Shown here: piece after piece, positions 48,401 to 60,100 of the stretch | Numbering within the stretch: position 1 is the first letter of the stretch | Layout of the letters: every line of letters starts with the position of its first letter | Origin: Apium graveolens | Taxonomy: Eukaryota; Streptophyta; Magnoliopsida; Apiales; Apiaceae | DNA: 64,000 nucleotides | Direction: 5' to 3' | Assembly (NCBI RefSeq): GCF_009905375.1 | Contig: NC_133657.1 | Location: 62,992,503 to 63,056,502, forward strand | Program-made: the position numbers and the translations under genes | Notes under the pieces: model-generated | Databases searched by the model: none | What the model was told of the DNA's origin: nothing | Seen by the model: only the letters and a program-made list of their open reading frames with translations

Positions 48401-49777
48401 GCTACTCAAAATGAGTGTCTGTTCTCAGGATTTCTTTCTGAGATGGAACCTAAGAAGATTGAAGAAGCACTAACTGATCCAGATTGGGTGATTGCTATGC
48501 AAGATGAACTCAATCAGTTTGAAAGTCAACAAGTCTGGAAACTGGTACCTAGACCTACACACAAGAAAGCTGTTGGTACTAGGTGGGTATTCAGGAATAA
48601 ACTAGATGAAGATGGTGTGGTTACAAGAAACAAGGCAAGACTGGTAGCAAAAGGGTATTCTCAAGCTGAAGGCATTGATTATGATGAAACCTATGCTCCA
48701 GTGGCTAGACTTGAGGCCATCAGGATATTTCTGGCATTCGCAGCATTCTCAAACTTTAAAGTTTATCAAATGGATGTCAAGAGCGCCTTTCTGAATGGAA
48801 AGCTGGATGAAGAGGTATATGTAGAGCAACCTCCTGGTTTTGAAGATCTAGATCATTTGGATTTTGTCTTCTTTCTTTTCAAGGCTATCTATGGGCTCAA
48901 ACAGTCTCCAAAAAAATGGTATGACACTCTCTCTGAATTTCTTATTGAAAATAGCTTTATTAGAGGTGTCATAGACAAAACTCTCTTTTCTAAAAAACAT
49001 AAGAATGATACTATATTAGTCCAAGTCTATGTGGATGATATAATATTTGGGTCTACTAATGATAATCTCTGTAAGAGATTTGCTAAGTTAATGCACAACA
49101 AGTTTGAAATGAGCATGATGGGAGAGCTGAAGTTCTTTCTTGGATTACAAGTAAATCAAAGGTTAGATGGAACATTTATTTGTCAATCCAAGTATCTCAA
49201 GGAACTCCTCAAAAAATACAATCTAGAGGATTCTGCATCAGCAAGGACTCCATCAACTACAGCTGTCAAGCTTGGACCATGTGAAAACTCCATTAAGGTA
49301 GATATCACAAGCTACAGAGATTTAGATTACGCAGGAAGTGTTGTTGATAGGAAAAGCACCTCAGGGAGTTGTCAATTCCTAGGAAGCAGGCTAGTCTCAT
49401 GGTACAACAAGAAACAGCAAACAGTTTCCAACTCAACGGCCGAGGCTGAATATATTGCTGCTGGAAGCTGCTGTGCTCAGATCTTGTGGATTAGGAACCA
49501 GCTACGAGACTATGGCTCTATATTGAACAAAATTCCTATTTTATGTGACAATACAAGTGCAATAGCCATCACCAACAACCCTGTGCAGCACTCGAGGACA
49601 AAGCACATTGACATCAGGTATCATTTTATTAGAGAGCACGTCATGAATGGTACTGTTGAACTATTTTTTGTTCCAACAGAAGAACAAATAGCAGATATTT
49701 TCACTAAACCACTTGATGAATCCACATTTACCAGATTAGTTGGTAAATTGGGCATGTTGAATAGTTTTAGTGATTAA
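45458..49777 (+). pseudogene. Element E gag-pol, one frame without the intron-like segment
   Basis: The start at 45458 (MTTQKVGTVKIPLFDKENY) matches B. All recognisable parts lie in one frame: Gag; knuckle CFNCNELGHFATEC (about 46527); Gag-protease junction at 46741/46742; integrase (RSDNGTEF near 47550); RT with YVDDIIFG (about 49028-49051); RNase H ending GMLNSFSD at 49777. Breaks: stops at 46202, 46784 (which destroys the glycine codon of the protease D-S-G), 47576 and 47825, and an in-frame deletion at about 49318 joining DITSYR to DLDYAG, about 70 residues shorter than B. There are no frameshifts, so decay is less advanced than in B. Confidence 0.9.
46741..46742 (+). other. Precise gag-protease junction (intron-less form)
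   Basis: AGAAAAGAG|GGCATTAAACAG joins the sequences that in B flank the GT...AG segment 3970-4977, with no extra or missing base and frame preserved. A 3-bp ambiguity (AGG) exists at the junction, as at any AG|G splice joint, so a microhomology deletion cannot be formally excluded. Confidence 0.7.
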
Positions 49778-50982
49778 TTTAATTAATATTTAAGATCTGT
49801 TCTTGAATGAATTTACAAATGAATTTTTCATAAATGAAAAATTCATTTGCAAATTTATTTTATCATTGTATCATATTTCTTGCTTATTTATATGTAATTT
49901 CTATTATCTTATCTTATTTATTTACTCAACTTGTTAATTTTAATGTCTCAGAATATTTTATTTTCTCTAAAAATATTTTTCTATGAATTTAATTTGTTAA
50001 AATTCAAAAGAAATCTATTTTTGGACTAAAAATATTATTATCTCTGAAATATTTTAATTATTTTATTTATGTAAATATTTTCTGCAATATTCATTTCAGT
50101 TTTCTGAAATTGAAATATTTTATATATTCTATTTATGTTAATTATTCAGTATATGTAAATACTTATTTATCTTATACTAGAATGACAATCGGCAAGACAA
50201 TTGAAATTGTCTTGCTGAAAGTCATTTTAGTAATAATGATTGGTTATTTTAAAATCAGATTAATTTTATAACTGGCAAGACAATCGGTATGACTATTGAT
50301 TGTCATGCCAGTAATAAAATTAATATCAGACTTATTATGTCTTATTTTGTACTGGTATGACAATCAGTATGACTATCAGATTGTCATACCAGTTATATAT
50401 TATTATTTGTTTTGTTTTATTTGTTTTTCTTCTGTCTTTAACCTGGTGTGACAATCGGTATGACAATCCGATTGTCATACCAGTTATACTACTTAATCGT
50501 TTTTGTGTGTTCTAATTTCCATTCAGTTTCTTTTTCTTAAAAAATTCCAACAGTTTATCTTTTCTCTCTTCTCTCTCTTCGACCAAAAACAAACTCAACT
50601 GCCATTGTCTTCCTTTGCTCGAGTTTTTACTCAGCAAACTAAATCATCACTCCTGTGATATATACTTACATATATATACATACAGGAGTGCTGCCAAAAT
50701 TTTTTCAAAATTTTTTTTTTCGAATCAATTTTTTTCCCCTTCAAATTTCAGTTTGTGTTTGTTGATTTTCAGTATTTTTATTTTTAATTTCAATTTCTGT
50801 TTTGTGTCTTTTGGCTTTTCAAATCTGTGTTTGTGAGTTAGGAATTTTAACGAGATACATTCCTGTCTAAATTTTTCGATTATAATTAATTTAATTTGAA
50901 TTATTAAATTAATTTAATTAATTCGAATTTTCTTAATATTATTCTTAAAATTCTGAAAGTGTGTGTCTTATTATTATTTTAA
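49778..50982 (+). other. Spacer between pol and extra ORF of element E
   Basis: Non-coding. The inverted GACAATC/GATTGTC cluster at about 50181-50490 includes AAGACAATTGAAATTGTCTT and GGTATGACAATCCGATTGTC. A CTCTCTT-rich run lies at about 50561-50580, and an AT-rich leader precedes the ATG at 50983. It aligns with 8214-9455 of B. Confidence 0.65.
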
Positions 50983-53900
50983 ATGGCTCTCAACTTCCAA
51001 ATTGTCGCGCATAATCAGGTTGGTTATTTTAATCTAGAAAAATGTGATGTGGAAAAATTTAAGCCTTGGATTAGATTTTTAAATGACCATTCGATTGTTA
51101 GCTCTGCTATTAAATCAAATGTGATTTTAAATGTCGATCTGCTTAGACAGATATGCACAACCTCTACTGTGGCCGATGATTCAAAATCTTTTTCATTCAC
51201 CGTGGCAAACACACAGTATGTGGTTGATGAAACAGTAGTCAATCAAGCGTTAAATTTTCCATTGGACAATTTCTGTAATTTACCCTCTGAAAATGATATC
51301 ACAAACTTTTTCCATGTTATTCACTATCAGGGGGTGATCAATTTAACCAAACTTTCTAAATCCAATTTGGTGTCTGAATTGGACATTTTCTTCGATATAA
51401 TTTCTAAAGTGTTTGCCAACTGCACTAAATCCAACTTTCACAACATCACTTCCACTCTGCAGTATATTGGTTTTGCGGTTGTTTTCAATCAAAGGATCAA
51501 TTTTGGCAAACTCCTTTTTCCCATTCTCTTAAGACGTCTCACTACTGCTTTACGTGATCATTCTACAAATCGTAGGGTATCATGTTACTATGCTCGTTTT
51601 CTCATGCTTATAGCAGATCATCTTCTCACACCTGAGCACAAAGCCCTTTTTGCTAACTCTGCAGTAACCGAACCCCCTCCAGTAAGCAAAAAGATTTACA
51701 CCCGCCAAGACACAACCTTCAAATTCATGCAAGTTCCAGTACTTGTATCTGCTTTCATGGCCACTTATATTCCCTTACCTATTTTCAATCTTCCCGGTCA
51801 TGAACAGCAACCTCAACCTCCAGTGGTTCAAGCCACCCAGGCTCCTCCAACATCAGATGCTCTTCCATTACAGGTAGTAATTCCTCACTCTCACTCCATT
51901 CCTACTTCTGTTGAAAGACCCCCAGTGGTCGATAGGACTGGCCATGAAGTTGTAGAACCACATCTTCAATCCCAGGTCATAGAGCCAAACACAGAGTCAC
52001 AACATATCTCAACCTCTCCCCCACTGTCTAAAATGTTACCCAGAAGATTAATAGGAAGTAGTGCATTGTTAAATGTGAGTGAACCCTCAGCTCTGCCTCC
52101 TCTAAAGAAAAGAAGAACTTATACTGAGGCATTTGAAAGCCCATCCTTGTCCTCCCAACAGGACATGGACTTTGAAATGGCCAATGAACAGTTACTAGAG
52201 ACATTCTCTCAACAGGATGAATCTATTGATATTCGCCATAGGGCCATGGCATCTTGTACTGAGTCAAGCACAATTCCATTACTCACAATGGAACCATACA
52301 TACCCATAGATGATACTCAGGACACAGAGCAAGGAGTGCACATAGAGTCTGTTACAGTGCCTGCCATAGTTACGGCAGAAGAGCAGTCACATGCTTCTGA
52401 GGGAAAATCTGACTCTCAGCCACCCTTAATAGAGTCATTTTCTCCCCTCCCAGATCAAACACCTCTGGCTCCCTCACGGGATTATCCACTCGCAGATTTA
52501 TCTGGAGAAAGTGGAGGGCAACTCGGTCAATCTATCCCTGAAGCAATTCAGACATCTATTTCACATGAAATGATAGGTTTGACTGAGGATCGGGACTCGC
52601 GAATTCCCATTGCACCACCACTGACCTCTCTTGAAGAGGCTAGGGTGATTTTAACTGCAGGTACAGAAGAACAGCAACAGGAAGACTCCTCACGAGCAAT
52701 TATATTGAGAGAAACACAAGCACGTGAGGTGAGTGAACCAAACACGAGTGAAATTCAGGTGAGAGCACACACAGACACAGATACTGAAAACCTGTTAGCT
52801 CAAATTGCTGCTCTAAAAGAAGAACTTGCTAAAAGCCAAGCTGAGGCTCAAGCATTCAAAGCACAAGTGGTTGAACGGTCTTCTTCTTCCACCTCTGTCA
52901 ACAATCAGCTGGCACTCATAAGGAATGATATCTCAGATCTCAAGAACACTATCACACCAAAGCTCAATTCCATTCAGGAAACTCCAACTTTATCAGCTGA
53001 TGACATTTCTAACTTCTGCTCTCTACATACAAGGATGACTTCTCTTAAAGATTTGGTTGAAATGAATCATTCACTGGATTCCTCCAGATTTCTGAAGATA
53101 GAGACAGGTATGGAACATCTGAATGAAGGGATGAAGCACCTGTACTACATGATCAAAAATTCTCACTGTCCCAATGCAGAACAAATGACTTACTTTGAAG
53201 GGCCGTCTGGTGGAGGCTCAGGCTCGGGAGGTGATGGAGGTCATGGAGGATCTAAGGGAAAGTCCGTAGAGGATCCCTCAACTAAGGGGGAGAAGAAAGA
53301 GAGTAGTGGAAAGGGGAAAGAAAAGATACCTCTGTTGGAGACAAAGGAAAGGCTGATGATGTCTACTACAGTGGAGAACAGGATGACTTTGATATTTTTG
53401 ACATTCCCATTGAACCAGTCTTGGAAGATAAAGATGGTTTATTTGAAGCTGAAGAGGAAAGTGATTTTGGAGAATGGGAAGAGGAAACTACAATGGATCC
53501 TATCTTTGAGAAAGAGTTTCAGCAGCAGCAGTCAGAGATGAAAAGAAAAGAAGCTGAACTCAAAAAGGTCTCCCAGATCATTGACATGAGGAAAGACATA
53601 CAAAGAACAGAAACTCTTCAAAAGCAACGTCTTCATGACATTAAGGCTCAAGAAAGGAGAAGAGATGTCAGACTGAAGATTGGTGAAAAATGGGATGAAG
53701 CTAGGAGAGTACTTGATATGCCTCAGCTGAGCACTAACAATGATAGGCAGTTCCTACATCTTCTTGACAAGCTGGAAATCTCAAATCCTAACAATGACAT
53801 GTACATGAATGCTATCAAGACTGAAATCTCAAGGATCACAGCTGCTTTTGATAGATCCCTAAATGAGATGAGCATTTTTGTATATTGTCAGAGTGAAGGA

Positions 53901-54392
53901 TCTTTCAAGGTGTCACTTCATCTGTTTGAGAATCGTTCTTTGTCAGAGATTTGGGTTCTTCTCAATAAAGTAAAAAGAAGCTCAGAATTGAATGAAGTTC
54001 TTCGAGAAAGGCTTAAAGAGTTTGCCAGCAGGGCTAGTCCTCAAGTGGTCAACAATCCTCATCAGGTGAGATTCTTTAAGTCTGATTGTCTTCAAATTTG
54101 TCAGCTAGATGTACAATCTCTTAAAGACTACTCAGCTAAGCATCTGGTCTGGATGGAACATCATTTAAGAACTGCTGGATACTCATCCATGTTGAAGACT
54201 CAAGCTGCTGATTTGATTCAAGCTTATTGTGAAAAGAGTATTAAAAGGTACAATTAGATCAAGAATAAGCTGAAGTCAGTTGGAGTTCAACCAGTCAGAC
54301 CAGCAAGCTTCACTTCAGAAAAGGATCGTGTCTTTGACAAAGAGTTGCTTCAAGATTTAGAAGAAGGTGAAGTCAGAAGAGAAGACAACTGA
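50983..54392 (+). pseudogene. Element E extra ORF, best-preserved copy
   Basis: The start MALNFQIVAHNQVGYFNLEK is open for 852 codons to 53541. A 1-nt loss near 53320 shifts the frame after GESSGKGKEK-type sequence; the true frame resumes and is open to a stop at 54255, then continues to 54392 (EGEVRREDN). Parts in order: N-terminal globular region (about 1-270; FTVANTQYVVDETVVNQALN, SCYYARFLMLIADHLL); P/Q/S-rich linker; coiled coil (LLAQIAALKEELAKSQAEAQ); Gly-rich GPSGGGSGSGGDGGHGGSKG; acidic region; long charged helix (EFQQQQSEMKRKEAELKKVS); C-terminal helical block. No hydrophobic membrane span. Function unknown. Confidence 0.78.
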
Positions 54393-54654
54393 AGTCAATT
54401 AGCTCAAAACTCAATGTAATATGATTAGAGCTTTATGAATCAAGATAGTCTAATGTAGTTATATGTTCAGGCTAGAGGAACATCTATCTTGTATTCACTT
54501 GTAAATTTCTTTTGGAATCTGGAAAATGTTAAATATAATCCAGAACTTTTCTGCTATTTACTTTGCATTACTGTTTATATCTTTTTCTTATTTGTTAGTT
54601 GAGTTATCCTCTAGGTATTTGTTGTTATTGTCTAACAAGCAAATAGGGGGAGAT
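54393..54654 (+). other. 3' untranslated region and polypurine tract of element E
   Basis: No coding signal. AAATAGGGGGAGAT ends at 54654, directly before the 3' LTR. It is an intact polypurine tract. Confidence 0.8.
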
Positions 54655-55858
54655 TGAAGGGCATATGGCATAGCCTATTTGTATATTCGAGGATTTAACT
54701 CAACTCAAATAAGAATGTAATAAGTAAATAGTGGATCTATCGTCAGAGAGATCTCACAAAGTAACATTTGTCAAAGGGTTAAGAAACATTATCCATCTAC
54801 AGACTTGAAGACTTAATTCACTGGAAGAAGCTCAAGAAATTGATCAAGCCTCAGTGATATAAATCAAGATTGTGGATTTAATCAAGTGACAGAGATCTCG
54901 TCAGGGTATCAAGTAATTACAAGGATTTAATCTGAAGAAAATCAAAGTATCAAAATAAATACATGAAGAAACGTCACGAAAGTTAGTCACTCATGAACCA
55001 GACAGTACATCGAGTGTCAACGTTGAAGTGGTGGAATTGATTCATATATTTCAGTGATTTTCAGAAGATATTCAGAAGAATGGATGTTGCTCAAGATTAG
55101 TATTAATTCTCTATTAATTAATTAAGTCATATAATTTAATTAAGAGAATAAATTATATCTGCAAAGATTAATTTATTTTATTAATTGAATTAATTGATTA
55201 ATTAATTCAGAATTAATATTAAGGTTTTTTCAGGTTTTTAATTGATTTAAAATCTGTTATTAATTCATAAAGACAACTAATTGTATTAGTATGACAATCG
55301 GTATGACAATCAATAGTCATACCGAAAGTCATGCTAATTCAAAAGGATTGTCTTATCAGATTTTTTATTACATTAAAATCTATTATTAATTCAGTAAGAC
55401 AATCTGATTTTGAACTACTATGACAATCGGTATGACAATTGATAGTCATACCGAAAGTCTTGCTACTTCATTCTGATTGTCTTGCCAGCTCAAAGAGATT
55501 GTCATACCAGTACATTCTAGATTGTAAAGTTAAATCCAAACCACTAGAATTATTTATCTTGTTCTTGTGTAACAATCTAGCGGATCAAAATCCCTAGAAC
55601 TTAATCTCAAATCGCTTATAGCATTTGATCTTTTTATTGCAAAAATAGAAAAAGTTCATGTTGAATTTATTCTAGATTTGTGATAATTGATTTGAGATTA
55701 ATCCCTTATAAATGATACCGTTGTTGTAACACCTTTCAAGTTTAATAATAATTTTATTTAACTTGAATTTTGTTTCACATTTTTATTCCGCATTTTATTC
55801 GATTAAACGATATTGTTTGTATTCAACCCCCCTTCTACAAACATATTGAGACCTAACA
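54655..55858 (+). repeat. 3' LTR of element E, with internal deletion
   Basis: 1204 bp. It matches the 5' LTR except for a missing 136-bp block, where GTACATTCTA joins directly to GATTGTAAAG (near 55519). The missing block in the 5' LTR is bounded by CATTCTA and AATTCTA, so a short direct repeat probably mediated the loss. Confidence 0.92.
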
Positions 55859-56616
55859 CTTTGACAGACCTTTGATGTAGACTCAACATCTTCTACCTTC
55901 ATCTCTTTCTCTTTCTCTAACTCAGCAACCAGTGCTATGGACCCTCCTTTCTTTCTTCCTTTCTCCATCCTCTCATCTTGCTCAATTTCAAGATCATAAG
56001 TTTTAAAGATGCCATATAGTCTCTCCAAGGTGAACTCCTTGTAATCCTGAGAATTTCTTAATGAGACTGTCATTGGCTTCCACTCTTTTGAAAGAGATCT
56101 AAGGAACTTGAGGTTAGAGTCTTTTATTTGATAGACTCTTCCATGCAACTTCAGAGCATTTAGTAGCTTTTGAAATCTACTAAAAATGTCAGTGAGAGAC
56201 TCACTTTCTTCACAATGGAAGTGCTCATATTGCTGAATTAGCAGATGCATCTTATTCTCCCTTACTTGCTCATTACCATCACAAATAATCTGGATTGTGT
56301 CTCAAACCTCTTTGGCTGTTTAGCAGTTAATGATGTTATCAAACATATCACCATCAACTCCATTGAACAATATATTCATGGCCTTCTTGTCTTTCCTGAC
56401 CTGCTCAATATTAGGATCTGACCATTCATGCCTAGGCTTGGGAACAGATTGTTCATTTCCTGTTGCAGCTCTCATTGGTACACGAGGAGCTCTCTCTATA
56501 CAATCCACATAGTCCTCATCTTGGGAAAGAAGATGTAGGTGCATTTTTACCTTCCAGTGGTGATAATTATCTTTGTCCAGAAATGGAATTTTGACTCCAA
56601 TATCCTTCTTGTTCAT
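55859..56616 (-). pseudogene. Element F gag, N-terminal part
   Basis: The start at 56616 (MNKKDIGVKIPFLDKDNYHH) follows the primer site. UBN2-type Gag: ILFNGVDGDMFDNIINC, then stops at 56319 and about 56301 (at positions where D has K and W), then QYEHFHCEESESLTDIFSRF, LERLYGIFKTYDLEIEQDER and an E/K-rich stretch to TSKVCQ at the E insertion. It is the direct continuation of 44013-42420. Confidence 0.87.
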
Positions 56617-56662
56617 CTTGTTGTTTGTTGTGATCTTTACACTCTTTGTACTTCATGAGCTT

Positions 56663-56676
56663 GCTCTGATACCAAT
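56663..56676 (-). other. Element F primer-binding site
   Basis: Minus-strand ATTGGTATCAGAGC follows the LTR end GGGAATAACA; initiator-Met-tRNA type. Confidence 0.87.
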
Positions 56677-56885
56677 TGTTATTCCCTAACAATATAACAA
56701 GAATTAGAGAAAGGGGGTTGAATGTAATTCTGGCTACTTTTTCAAGATTTTAAAACAGTTCTAACTCGATAAATATATGAGTATTTGATTTGTAGAATGC
56801 GGAATAAAAGAGTTATATAAATTAAAACACAAAGTAATAAAAACACAAGCTTTTAAAATTTTCTGGTGAATTTGAAAGTATCCAC

Positions 56886-56929
<44 letters not shown>

Positions 56930-57977
56930 ATGAGAACTCTATGAAGCTTAAATAGCTCACAGTTGCTTATAAGTAGAACAAACAAACTACAGGGAAATTC
57001 TTTACAAGTACAACTTTTTCTATCTCTCTTTTTAAATGTGTTTGCTTAGTTTTTTTGTTTTACTAGCTACACTTGGTTTATATATCACCAAGTTTACATA
57101 ACAATAAGACAGAATAATAAAACAAAATATATCTAGTCTAACTTCATGCTGCTATATATATATATATATATATAATGAGAACTATGTGAAGCTTGAATAG
57201 CTCACAGCTGCTTACAAGTAGAACAAACAAACTACAGGGAAATTCTTTACAAGTACAACTTTTTCTATCTCTCTTTTTAAATGTGTTTGCTTAGTTTTTT
57301 TGTTTTACTAGCTACACTTGGTTTATATATCACCAAGTTTACATAACAATAAGACAGGATAATAAAACAAAACATATCTAGTCTACCTTCATGCTACTTC
57401 ACTACTCTATTCCAGCATCTTTGAATATCTTCATAATAGCATGGAAATGGTAATGCTTCTTTGTTCTTAAATCCCTGCTGAACAGGCTGCCACATTCCTT
57501 TTACAAACACCCAATGCATGTGACTGTGTTGTCACTGTCAACAGATATTTGAATTTTATCATCCGTCGGGTACATGCTTGACATCCGCCGGGTAGTTTTG
57601 TTGATCATCCGTCGGGTAGCTTTGTTGATCATCCGTCGGGTAGCTATTTGTCACTTGACTCCATTTCATTTATACAGAATTACAAGAAACCTTATATTTA
57701 TAATTAATCAACTTATTCTGCATATCCACTAGTAGTCAACATGACTCATATGCTCCTACAGAATCTACACAAAGTTGTTTGCAGAAATGTGCTACAAATC
57801 TTATTATTACATAAGCTACTCACCCGGTGGATGTCAATTAGTCATCCGTCGGGACTATAGTAAATCATCCGTCGGGACTATATTTGATCATCCGTCGAGT
57901 GCTACAATATTCACTAAGTTAAATCCACTAAGGTGTTTTGTTTAATTTATCATCAAGTTCACAACATATTTCTAACA
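56677..57977 (-). repeat. 5' LTR of element F
   Basis: Minus strand TGTTAGAAATATGTTGT...GGGAATAACA, 1301 bp, about 300 bp longer than D's LTR because of a tandem duplication with AT microsatellites (56889-57397). TTTATATA boxes occur in both duplicate units (57077-57084 and again near 57322). ATCATCCGTCGGG motifs cluster at 57556-57650 and 57840-57900. Confidence 0.88.
56889..57397. repeat. Tandem duplication bounded by (AT)n tracts inside the F LTR
   Basis: A unit of about 240 bp starting GAGAACT.T(A/G)TGAAGCTT occurs at about 56932 and again at about 57177, with few differences. Each is preceded by an (AT)n run (56889-56926 and about 57152-57173). The D LTR has one copy, so the duplication arose in F's lineage. 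Confidence 0.82.
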
Positions 57978-59747
57978 GTAGAGATGTGCACTTTGATGAA
58001 CATTCTTACTGGAATTAGGATTTAAATAAAGTGCATAATTCAGATTACACCACTCAACATGTTCCAAAGGTTAGCTCATTGTTGGATGTTGAAGGAACTT
58101 CATACGCGCCGGTGATAAAGGTGAAATCATTGCTTGATGTGTATGAGAGATGTAATCTTGTACATGTTGAGCCTACATCTTAGAAAGAAGCTGCACAAAA
58201 ATAAGAACGGGTTGAGGCGATGAAAGTTGAAATTGAGGCTATTGAGAGGAATAAAACATGGAAGTTAATCGAGCTACCAAAAGGTAAGAAGGCAATAGGT
58301 GTAAAATGGGTATTTCAGACAAATTCAATTCAGATGGTTCAATTTATAAGCACAAGGCCAGATTAGTTGTTAAAGGTTTTTCTCAAGTTACCGGAGTGGA
58401 TTATGGTGATATATTTGCACCGGTGGCAAGGCATGACACGATAAAGCTGCTTTATACACTTGCTGGTCAAAAGGGATGGAAAGTGTATCATTTAGATGTA
58501 AAATCAGTCTTTCTAAATGGCATACTTCAAGAAGAAATATAGGTACAACAATCAGAAGGTTTTGAGGTTGTTGGACATGAGCACAAAGTGTACAGGCTCC
58601 TTAAAGTATTATATGGATTGAAGCAAGTACCGAAAAGATGATATAGCCGAATTGACTCATATCTAATCAAGCTTGGATATCGAAGGAGCGTAAATGAAGC
58701 TACATTGTATTTGAAGAAAAATAATGATAGTTTGCAGCTGGTGGTGTCTCTTTATGTCGATAATATGTTGGTGACCGGAAGAAATGTAGAAATGTTAGCT
58801 ACTTTTAAAAGGGAAATGCAGGATGTGTTTGAGATGTCTGATTTTGGTACTATGAACTATTTTCTTGAAATGGAAATAAAGCAATACAACTCAGGTATTT
58901 TCATTTCTCAATGAAAATATGCTATTGATATTCTCAAAAAATTTAATTTAGAATCATGCAAAGAAGTAGCAACTCCTTTTGCTCGAAACGAGAAGATATC
59001 AAAGCATGATGGTGAGAAACTCGAGGATCCCTCTACATATTGAAGCTTGGTAGGTAGCTTCTTGTACTTAACAGCAACAAGACCTGATCTGATATTTCTA
59101 ACTAATTTACTTTCAAGGTTCATAAGTTCGCCAAGTAACGTTCATATGGAAATTGCAAAGAGGGTGTTGAGGTACATAAAATGTATAATTGATCTTGGTA
59201 TATGGTACTTAAATTCAGGATGAGTTAAGTTGGATGGCTATCACGTTGACATAAAGAAGTTCAGCTAGATGGCTACGTTGATAGTGACTGGGTCGGAAGT
59301 GTTGATGACATGAAGAGTACTTCAAGTTATGTATTTACAATTGGTTCCGGTGTTATTTGCTGGAACGCTAAAAAACAAGATGTGGTGGCACAACTTATCG
59401 CAGAGGCCGAATATATCTCCCTAGCAGCTGCTGCAAATCAATCAATATGGTTGAAGAAATTGCTTGCTGATTTAGGCCGAGAAAAAAACTCTCCAAGTGG
59501 CCTTTATTGTGACAACAAGTCGGCTATTGCAATTGCTCATAATCTTGTACAACAGGGCATGACCAAACACATTGATGTAAAATATCATTCAATCAGGGAA
59601 GTCGAAAAGAATACTCTTATAAAGGTACATCACTGCTCAACTGATCTGTAACTTGCTGATATTATGACTAAGGCGCTTCCAAAATTTAGACTGAAGTATC
59701 TCATTATGAAGTTCGGGATGATCAAGGCAAATATCAAGGAGGAGTGA
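57978..59747 (+). pseudogene. Element H: copia integrase C-terminus, RT and RNase H, degenerate
   Basis: Starts mid-frame as RDVHFDEHSYWN (integrase C-terminal tail) directly after element F, so F interrupted it. RT: WKLIELPKGKKAIGVKWVFQ, HKARLVVKGFSQVTGVDYGD, YHLDVKSVFLNGILQEEI; catalytic motif reads YVDNM where YVDDM is expected. RNase H: AEAEYISLAAAANQSIWLKK and HIDVKYHSIREV; the stop is at 59745-59747. Breaks: stops near 58032, 58182, 58201, 58540, 58638, 58912 and 59040, and a 1-nt loss near 58320. This is a different copia lineage from A-G; the part upstream of 57978 is not in the window. Confidence 0.87.
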
Positions 59748-60100
59748 TAGATATTTATGAGAATTTGACATGACTTATTGAATTAGTTTAAGCCCGTATA
59801 TGTTCCTAAATAATAGCAGATTAGTTATGTTTCCGGGTTTTGTTTTAGATAGAATTAGTTTAATAAGGTTAGTACTAGTTCCTATTTCATAGGAGAGTCA
59901 ATTTAATGTTAGTTTATATGTATTGGCACTCTCAGCTAAGTTTATATGTATGCATTTCCTTCTTTAGTTTCAAGTAAAAGGTATTCTTTGTATTCTGCTA
60001 TATGTTAAGATTGAAGAGGCTGTCATATTTATGCAGTTGCAGCACAAGAAGAAGAAGCCGGAAAAAGAAAAGAAGAGAAAAGCTACCAAAAGAAACCAAG
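59745..60100 (+). repeat. Probable 3' LTR of element H
   Basis: Purine-rich AAGGAGGAG directly precedes TGATAGATATTTATGAGAAT, a typical copia LTR start. The stretch has LTR-like composition but no second copy is available to define its end. 60100 is a guess near AAGAAAACA. Confidence 0.4.

Larger units (their letters stand above)
44019..55858 (+). mobile_element. Complete copia retrotransposon E (11.8 kb), sister of B, inside F gag
   Basis: LTRs 44019-45358 and 54655-55858, primer site, gag-pol (45458-49777), hairpin spacer, extra ORF (50983-54392), polypurine tract. Flanks are CTTTC (44014-44018) and CTTTG (55859-55863); removing E restores F gag as ...VCQSKGKGLVAEN. It is very similar to B, but lacks the 1-kb intron-like segment, has an in-frame RNase H deletion, and has a 136-bp deletion in its 3' LTR. 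About 14 substitutions by eye between LTRs suggest a younger insertion than B. Confidence 0.93.
37124..57977 (-). mobile_element. Copia retrotransposon F (minus), interrupted by E and 3'-truncated
   Basis: On the minus strand: LTR (57977-56677), primer site, gag (56616-55864, then 44013-42420), candidate intron (43589-42400), pol (42399-39081), spacer, and an extra ORF (38907 to about 37128) that is cut at the junction with element G. No 3' LTR remains. Element E sits within gag, and reading resumes exactly when E and one target copy are removed. F inserted into element H at 57977/57978. Family: same as D. Confidence 0.88.

Noticed and set aside
50983..54392. Envelope gene
   Set aside because: Position fits the env-like label, but no signal peptide, transmembrane span or cleavage site is seen.
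56761..56985. Frame encoding an alternating YI stretch
   Set aside because: Translation of an (AT)n microsatellite.
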